This document shows, piece by piece, positions 60,164-64,000 of a stretch of 64,000 bases of DNA. The notes beneath the pieces were generated by a model. It had not been told where the DNA came from, did not search any database, and saw only the letters and a program-made list of their open reading frames with translations. Numbering within the stretch: the first letter of the stretch is position 1; the number at the start of each line of letters is the position of its first letter. A program made the position numbers and the translations under genes. This DNA is from JAJXZP01 sp963787185. GTDB lineage: Bacteria; Spirochaetota; Spirochaetia; Treponematales; Rectinemataceae. The DNA lies in assembly GCA_963787185.1 (NCBI GenBank), contig CAWBCC010000009.1:248001-312000 (forward strand), in the 5' to 3' direction.

Positions 60164-61489
60164 ATGTCATATCGTCCTGCTCTCGGAGCGACATGCGCCG
60201 TACTCCTCTGCGTCGCGCTCGTTCTGGTGTCCTGTGCGAACGAAGAGAAGAGCGTGGCCGTGCGGCGGGAGCAGCTCTTCACGCTCAGCTACGGTCCCGC
60301 CGAAGATCAGCTCAATCTTTTTCAACTGGACAATGGATCGAATCCTCTGAAAACGCGCATAGCGATGCGGGAGGGAATTTTCTATATCGCCAATGGCGAC
60401 AGCGCGAAGGTCGTTCGATATTCGTCCTTCGGCGATGTTCTGTCCATGATCTACAATCCCGAGAAAAACCCGGAACCGGTCATTCTCAAGCCGGTCGGTT
60501 CCAAGAACGCGAACGGTGGCAGCGGGTCGGCGAAGAGCGCAGGTTCCCAGCAGGATAACGATCCCGCCAATCCCGATCTCGGCGCGGGCAGACGCGCGGC
60601 GCCCTATCCGTTTCGAGCAGTGGGCGAGATCGCCGTGGACTCGAACCAGCGCATATATGTCGAGGATCGACTTCCCCCGGAGCGTCGCGCCGTGGACAAA
60701 GAATCGGGGGCCATACTCGATTACGTGGTGCTTCGTTTCGACAAGGACGGGCAGTTCATCGACTATCTCGGACAAGAGGGCATCGGCGGGACGCCGTTTC
60801 CCTATATCGTCGGCGTGTATACGACGCCTTCGGACGATTGCGTCGTCGTCTCGGTAACCCAGGATTCGTGGCTGGTGCATTGGTTCGACGGCAAGGGAAC
60901 CATCATCAGTGCGCTGCGGCTCAGGCGCGACGCGCTTCCGATGCCCGACGAGAAATCCGGTCTCATCGCCTCCCTCGACAAAATTCTGCCGGATACCGAG
61001 GGGCGGAACCTGCTCATAAAGATCGATTACTACAACGAAAACGTCGATCCCGATACGAAATCGCCGACCGGGGTCGGCTTCGCTTCTTCCTGGATCTACC
61101 GCATGAATCCCCGCGACGCATCGTATTCGGAGCGATGGCAGCTGTCCCCCATCGAGAAGGCAGTGAAGAGCGGCCCCGGCGGGGAGACGATCCGCGACGT
61201 GCGTATTCCCGCGCTCATCGGAGCCGCGGGCGACGAACTCTTCTTCATGACCGGCGACGACGCCGGCAAGACCTACCTCTCCACTTTCGATCGAACGACT
61301 CACGCGATGTCCCGCTATCTGATCGACATCGCCCCCGATGAACAGTTTTACGATACTTTCACGCTGTCGAATGAAGGTATTCTCTGTGCTCTGCTGGGAA
61401 CGCGATACGAGGCGCGTATCGTATGGTGGCGATTCGATCGAATCGTCAAGGACCTGGGCCCCGGCCTGTCCACGGGTGGCGACAAATGA
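60164..61489 (+). CDS. Lipoprotein with NHL/beta-propeller-like repeats, unknown function
   Basis: A 441-residue lipoprotein: signal peptide LGATCAVLLCVALVLVSCAN with the lipobox Cys near 24. The mature part has repeated four-strand units (GEIAVDSNQRIYVEDRL, YVVLRFDKDGQFIDYLG, FYDTFTLSNEGILCALLG) typical of NHL-type propellers, with an inserted Gly/Ser/Asn-rich loop near 115-140. A similar spirochaete family is annotated elsewhere as LIC_12708-like, from memory. AAGGGG sits 6 nt before ATG 60164; an ATG at 60140 is less likely. It overlaps the next gene by 4 bp. Confidence 0.7.
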   Translation: MSYRPALGATCAVLLCVALVLVSCANEEKSVAVRREQLFTLSYGPAEDQLNLFQLDNGSNPLKTRIAMREGIFYIANGDSAKVVRYSSFGDVLSMIYNPEKNPEPVILKPVGSKNANGGSGSAKSAGSQQDNDPANPDLGAGRRAAPYPFRAVGEIAVDSNQRIYVEDRLPPERRAVDKESGAILDYVVLRFDKDGQFIDYLGQEGIGGTPFPYIVGVYTTPSDDCVVVSVTQDSWLVHWFDGKGTIISALRLRRDALPMPDEKSGLIASLDKILPDTEGRNLLIKIDYYNENVDPDTKSPTGVGFASSWIYRMNPRDASYSERWQLSPIEKAVKSGPGGETIRDVRIPALIGAAGDELFFMTGDDAGKTYLSTFDRTTHAMSRYLIDIAPDEQFYDTFTLSNEGILCALLGTRYEARIVWWRFDRIVKDLGPGLSTGGDK

Positions 61490-63039
61490 AGCGGCTTCTT
61501 ACCTGCGCGCAGGCATCCGCCCTGGACCGCAGCGTGCAGGAACGAGTCGGACTACCTCCGGGAATACTCATGGAGGATGCGTCGATTCGCCTGTGGGACG
61601 CGCTCGAACCGCGAGCCGCCGCACTCGGCGCAGGCACGACCGGCCCTCTCACGGCTCTCTGCGGCTCCGGAAACAACGCCGGAGATGCGCTCGCCGTGCT
61701 GCGCCACGCGCGCTTCGCGGGCATCGACAATCTGGCCGTCATTGCGGGCTCATCGAATCCGGGCGAGCTGACCTCGACTCAACTTTCCTATATTCGAGCC
61801 CTGGGCCTTCCCATCCTTTCCTGGGAGGCAGACCCGGATTCATGCCGGTCGCTTCTCGGCCGATCTTCCCTTCTGCTGGACGGAATCGCGGGCACCGGCC
61901 TGCGCGGTTCCCTTCGCGACCCCCTTCTTTCGCTGCTCAGGGCCGCGATCGACTGCGGCCGTCCGGTGGCTGCGGTCGATATTCCCTCGGGGATTTCGGA
62001 CGATTTCACCCCCGACAGTATCTTTCTTCCGGCGCGTTGGACTCTCGCGATAGAACCGCTCAAGTCGGCTCTCTACTTCCCCGCTCTTCGTCCCTTCTGC
62101 GGCGAGATAGTGAGAATCGGGGGAATTTTTCCGAAGGGGGAAGGGTCGGAATCCTGCGTCGAGCTGCTCGAGGCCGATGACCTATCCCATCTGATCGCTC
62201 CGCCTTCGGCAAGCTCGCATAAGGGAAGCAGAGGGCGCGCGGCGGTCTTTGCCGGTTCGATAGGGGCGACCGGTGCTCCGGCTTTATCGGCGCAGGCTGC
62301 TCTGGTCGCCGGGGCCGGGCTCGTCTCAGCCTTCGCCTCGGCCGATGTCTTGCCGATTCTCTCCGCGAAACTCGACGCCGTCATGGTCAAGCCCGAACCC
62401 GAGCGGCCCGGCGATATCGATCCGCAGCGCTGGGACGCGATACTGCTTGGGCCGGGCTGGGGGAGAACCGAGAGGAACAAGGAAACGCTCAGGCGAATTC
62501 TTTCCACCGGTCTTCCGATTGTTCTCGATGCCGACGCGATCGACCTCTACGGATCCCTGCTGAGCGAAGGGCTCGCCGCCCGCGGTCCGGTCGTCATGAC
62601 CCCGCATCCGGGAGAGTTTTCGCGTCTGACGGGCACCTCCATCGAAAAGGCTCTCGCCAATCCGGCCGGAGTGCTGCCGGCCGCCGCCGGCAGATTCGGC
62701 GCCGTCCTCGTACTGAAGTCGCACTGCACGTGGATCGCCGCCCCCGATGGGCGTATGGCGGTCTGGGAAGGGATGGAGAGCGGGCTCGCGACGGCGGGAT
62801 CGGGGGACGTGCTGGCCGGAGTTGCGGCCGGTCTTCTCGCCGCCTCCGGCAAGCGACTCCCTCGAGGCGTCGCGTCCGACTCGCTCTACGACTCGGCCTA
62901 TGCGGCCGCCTGCGCCTCCGTGATCGCTCACGGTATCGCGGGCCGCATGGCGAGGAGGACCCGCGGATGGTTCCAGGCATCCGCATTGATCGAAGAAGTC
63001 GGTCGCGTACTCGGCCTTCCTGGCGATTACGATCCATAA
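61486..63039 (+). CDS. nnr: Bifunctional NAD(P)HX epimerase/dehydratase
   Basis: A 517-residue metabolite-repair enzyme that restores hydrated NADH/NADPH. The N-terminal YjeF (NnrE) domain shows ALCGSGNNAGDALAVLRHA, where the consensus is NNGGDG; AVDIPSGI is the catalytic-loop region. The C-terminal NnrD domain shows LLGPGWGRTE, VLDADAIDLYG, MTPHPGEFSRLTG and AGSGDVLAGVAAGLLA, the kinase-like ATP/ADP motif. ATG 61486 overlaps the lipoprotein stop. Confidence 0.9.
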   Translation: MKRLLTCAQASALDRSVQERVGLPPGILMEDASIRLWDALEPRAAALGAGTTGPLTALCGSGNNAGDALAVLRHARFAGIDNLAVIAGSSNPGELTSTQLSYIRALGLPILSWEADPDSCRSLLGRSSLLLDGIAGTGLRGSLRDPLLSLLRAAIDCGRPVAAVDIPSGISDDFTPDSIFLPARWTLAIEPLKSALYFPALRPFCGEIVRIGGIFPKGEGSESCVELLEADDLSHLIAPPSASSHKGSRGRAAVFAGSIGATGAPALSAQAALVAGAGLVSAFASADVLPILSAKLDAVMVKPEPERPGDIDPQRWDAILLGPGWGRTERNKETLRRILSTGLPIVLDADAIDLYGSLLSEGLAARGPVVMTPHPGEFSRLTGTSIEKALANPAGVLPAAAGRFGAVLVLKSHCTWIAAPDGRMAVWEGMESGLATAGSGDVLAGVAAGLLAASGKRLPRGVASDSLYDSAYAAACASVIAHGIAGRMARRTRGWFQASALIEEVGRVLGLPGDYDP

Positions 63040-63188
63040 TCCCGGAGCAGATCTCGGAAGTCGATCACCTGTGTGCTTCGAAGCCCGGGATGGAGGGCGA
63101 TGGTGTTCGTTCCGTATGCGCTCGCCGCCGCGGCATAAGCGCAGCCCCACGGCTTCCATTTTCGATGGTTTTATTCCTTTAGCTCTGT

Positions 63189-63194
63189 TATTAT
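63189..63194 (+). promoter_or_regulatory. -10 box of the NUDIX gene
   Basis: TATTAT at 63189-63194, 10 nt before ATG 63205. The 150 bp between nnr and this gene (63040-63192) hold no other feature I can support. A weak TGGTTT (63166-63171) lies 17 nt upstream. Confidence 0.35.
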
Positions 63195-63204
63195 GATTGG
63201 AATT

Positions 63205-63591
63205 ATGGAACGTTCCGTCGCCGGTGTGCTTCTGAGAAACGGCAAGGTTTTCGTCGCGCGTCGCGCTCCCGGAGGATCCATGGGCCGACGCTGGGAATTC
63301 CCGGGCGGCAAGGTAGAGGCAGGCGAGAGCGACGAAGAGGCTCTGGAGCGCGAGTTCCTCGAGGAGTTCAACGCGAAGGTCAGTGCACGTCGCCTATTGG
63401 GTGAGACGAGTTTTCTTCATCACGGTGTCAAACGTACTTTGGCCGCTTGGCTTGTCGAGCTTGATCCCCTTTCCAAGCTTCTTCCCCGAGAACATGTGGA
63501 GCTCCGATGGATGTCCAAGGCCGAGCTTCGAGGTCTCGACTTCGCGGATTCCGATCGAAAGCTCATAGATTTCGTCGAGGGCTCCATCTAG
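63205..63591 (+). CDS. NUDIX hydrolase (MutT-like)
   Basis: A 128-residue NUDIX protein, probably a nucleoside-triphosphate pyrophosphatase. The box starts GGKVEAGESDEEALEREFLE, with the REFLEE core intact. The Gly after the EE pair (EExG) is Asn (EEFN), a mild deviation. GSMGRRWEFPGGK resembles MutT/NudG. ATG 63205 is preferred over the ATG at 63193, which lies inside the -10 box. It has no strong ribosome binding site. Confidence 0.88.
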   Translation: MERSVAGVLLRNGKVFVARRAPGGSMGRRWEFPGGKVEAGESDEEALEREFLEEFNAKVSARRLLGETSFLHHGVKRTLAAWLVELDPLSKLLPREHVELRWMSKAELRGLDFADSDRKLIDFVEGSI

Positions 63592-63866
63592 CCCGATCGG
63601 TTACTCGAAGCGGATCGGCGGTCCTCCGTAGAGTTCTCGCCCTCTTGATCGAACAGCCCCAGCTCGGGCTTATCCGAACTCTCCTGCGGGTTGTTTAGAA
63701 GTATTTCGATCCTGCCTTCGATCTTTTCAAGGTCGCGCTCGAGCCCCTTAGCCAGTTTGACGCCTTCCTCGAAAATGGCGACGGCGTCTTCGAGGGGGAG
63801 ATCGCTCTCCTTCATGCTCTCGGCGAGTTCCTCCAGGCGTGACAGTCGCTCTTCGATCTTTTTCAT
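63588..63866 (-). CDS. xseB: Exodeoxyribonuclease VII small subunit
   Basis: A 92-residue XseB. The conserved coiled-coil core (RLSRLEELAESMKESDLPLE, AIFEEGVKLAKGLERDLEK) lies within the first 55 residues, and the tail is longer and polar. GGGAGG lies 7 nt upstream and the ATG overlaps the xseA stop by 4 bp. Its stop codon is shared with the convergent NUDIX stop (CTAG). It partners XseA in single-strand exonuclease activity. Confidence 0.93.
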   Translation of the reverse strand: MKKIEERLSRLEELAESMKESDLPLEDAVAIFEEGVKLAKGLERDLEKIEGRIEILLNNPQESSDKPELGLFDQEGENSTEDRRSASSNRSG

Positions 63867-64000
63867 GGTTTAACCTCCCAGACGCGTGCGGAGGCCGCTC
63901 CGCGAGAAAAGACAATATCGAGGGCATCGTCGGCCGCGAGTGTTTTCGCGTCTCGGATGGCCCGGCTCTCTCCCGTTTTTCGCACTACGGCAAAGCCGCG
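63863..64000 (-). CDS. xseA: Exodeoxyribonuclease VII large subunit, C-terminal end (runs off the window)
   Basis: The last 45 codons: RGFAVVRKTGESRAI, then DALDIVFSRGAASARVWEV before the stop. This matches the conserved C-terminus of XseA (GYAxVR ... GDxLxxxLxDG). The stop overlaps the xseB ATG. The rest of the gene is outside the window. Confidence 0.85.
   Translation of the reverse strand, partial: RGFAVVRKTGESRAIRDAKTLAADDALDIVFSRGAASARVWEVKP

Noticed and set aside
63040..63192. Possible small RNA (SRP or RNase P fragment) in the nnr-NUDIX gap
   Set aside because: I found no conserved core of either RNA; only weak CCCGG/CCGGG complementarity is present.
1..64000. CRISPR arrays, insertion sequences, prophage genes, rRNA or integrase/attachment sites
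   Set aside because: No regularly spaced repeats, transposase or phage signatures were seen; only one tRNA is recognisable and it has no adjacent integrase.

Overview
This window most likely comes from a GC-rich spirochaete (my inference; base composition judged by eye, not computed). The best evidence is the order rplU-prp-rpmA-obg-nadD-yqeK-lytR-rsfS, then ispE-spoVG-tRNA-Gln-rplY-tilS-ftsH. From memory this is almost the order of the matching Borrelia and Treponema blocks. PilZ-type proteins, a chemotaxis operon and several signal-peptide or lipoprotein genes of unknown function also fit. The window is gene-dense, with many 4-bp ATGA/GTGA overlaps inside operons.

Layout. 1-2565 (minus): secreted hypothetical, degenerate receiver-PilZ protein, ArsR repressor and the start of aroB, with two tandem perfect palindromes at 666-730. 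2658-8373 (plus): mfd, an FAD oxidoreductase and a secreted protein. 8378-9745 (minus): NSS-type sodium symporter. 9873-18016 (minus): eight coupled genes behind one promoter, in the order NusG paralog, CapD/PglF-like sugar-nucleotide enzyme, DegT aminotransferase, three-subunit molybdenum hydroxylase, tetrapyrrole-methylase-fold methyltransferase and a PilZ-like protein. 18117-20056 (plus): two secreted proteins, one of them an RlpA-like/SPOR protein. 20060-21265 (minus): MFS transporter. 21405-26679 (plus): ligA, a DUF167 gene, ilvE and argS. 26752-41527 (plus): the conserved spirochaete ribosome/GTPase/cell-envelope block, interrupted by one minus-strand gene for an extremely acidic protein (31725-32063), and ending with a TPR protein and a lipoprotein serine protease. 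41620-49043 (plus): STAS protein, cheA (broken by a +1 frameshift), cheR, cheB, cheY, cheW and a hybrid histidine kinase. 49040-51480 (minus): SsuABC/TauABC-like ABC importer. 51526-55724 (plus): a fused McsA-McsB protein coupled to clpC. 55729-59964 (minus): secA and rqcH/NFACT. 60164-63591 (plus): lipoprotein, NAD(P)HX repair enzyme and a NUDIX hydrolase. 63588-64000 (minus): xseB and the end of xseA.

Most notable points: (i) The McsA-McsB fusion next to clpC has lost, by alignment from memory, the catalytic cysteine and ATP-binding arginines of the protein-arginine kinase, while ClpC keeps both glutamates of its phosphoarginine docking sites. This suggests a pseudokinase adaptor for ClpC. 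(ii) A NusG paralog heads a very long coupled operon mixing surface-sugar genes with an atypical molybdenum hydroxylase. (iii) Several genes have a -10 box only 6-12 nt before the start codon and no ribosome binding site, so leaderless mRNAs are likely. (iv) cheA carries a clean +1 frameshift in an otherwise intact chemotaxis operon.
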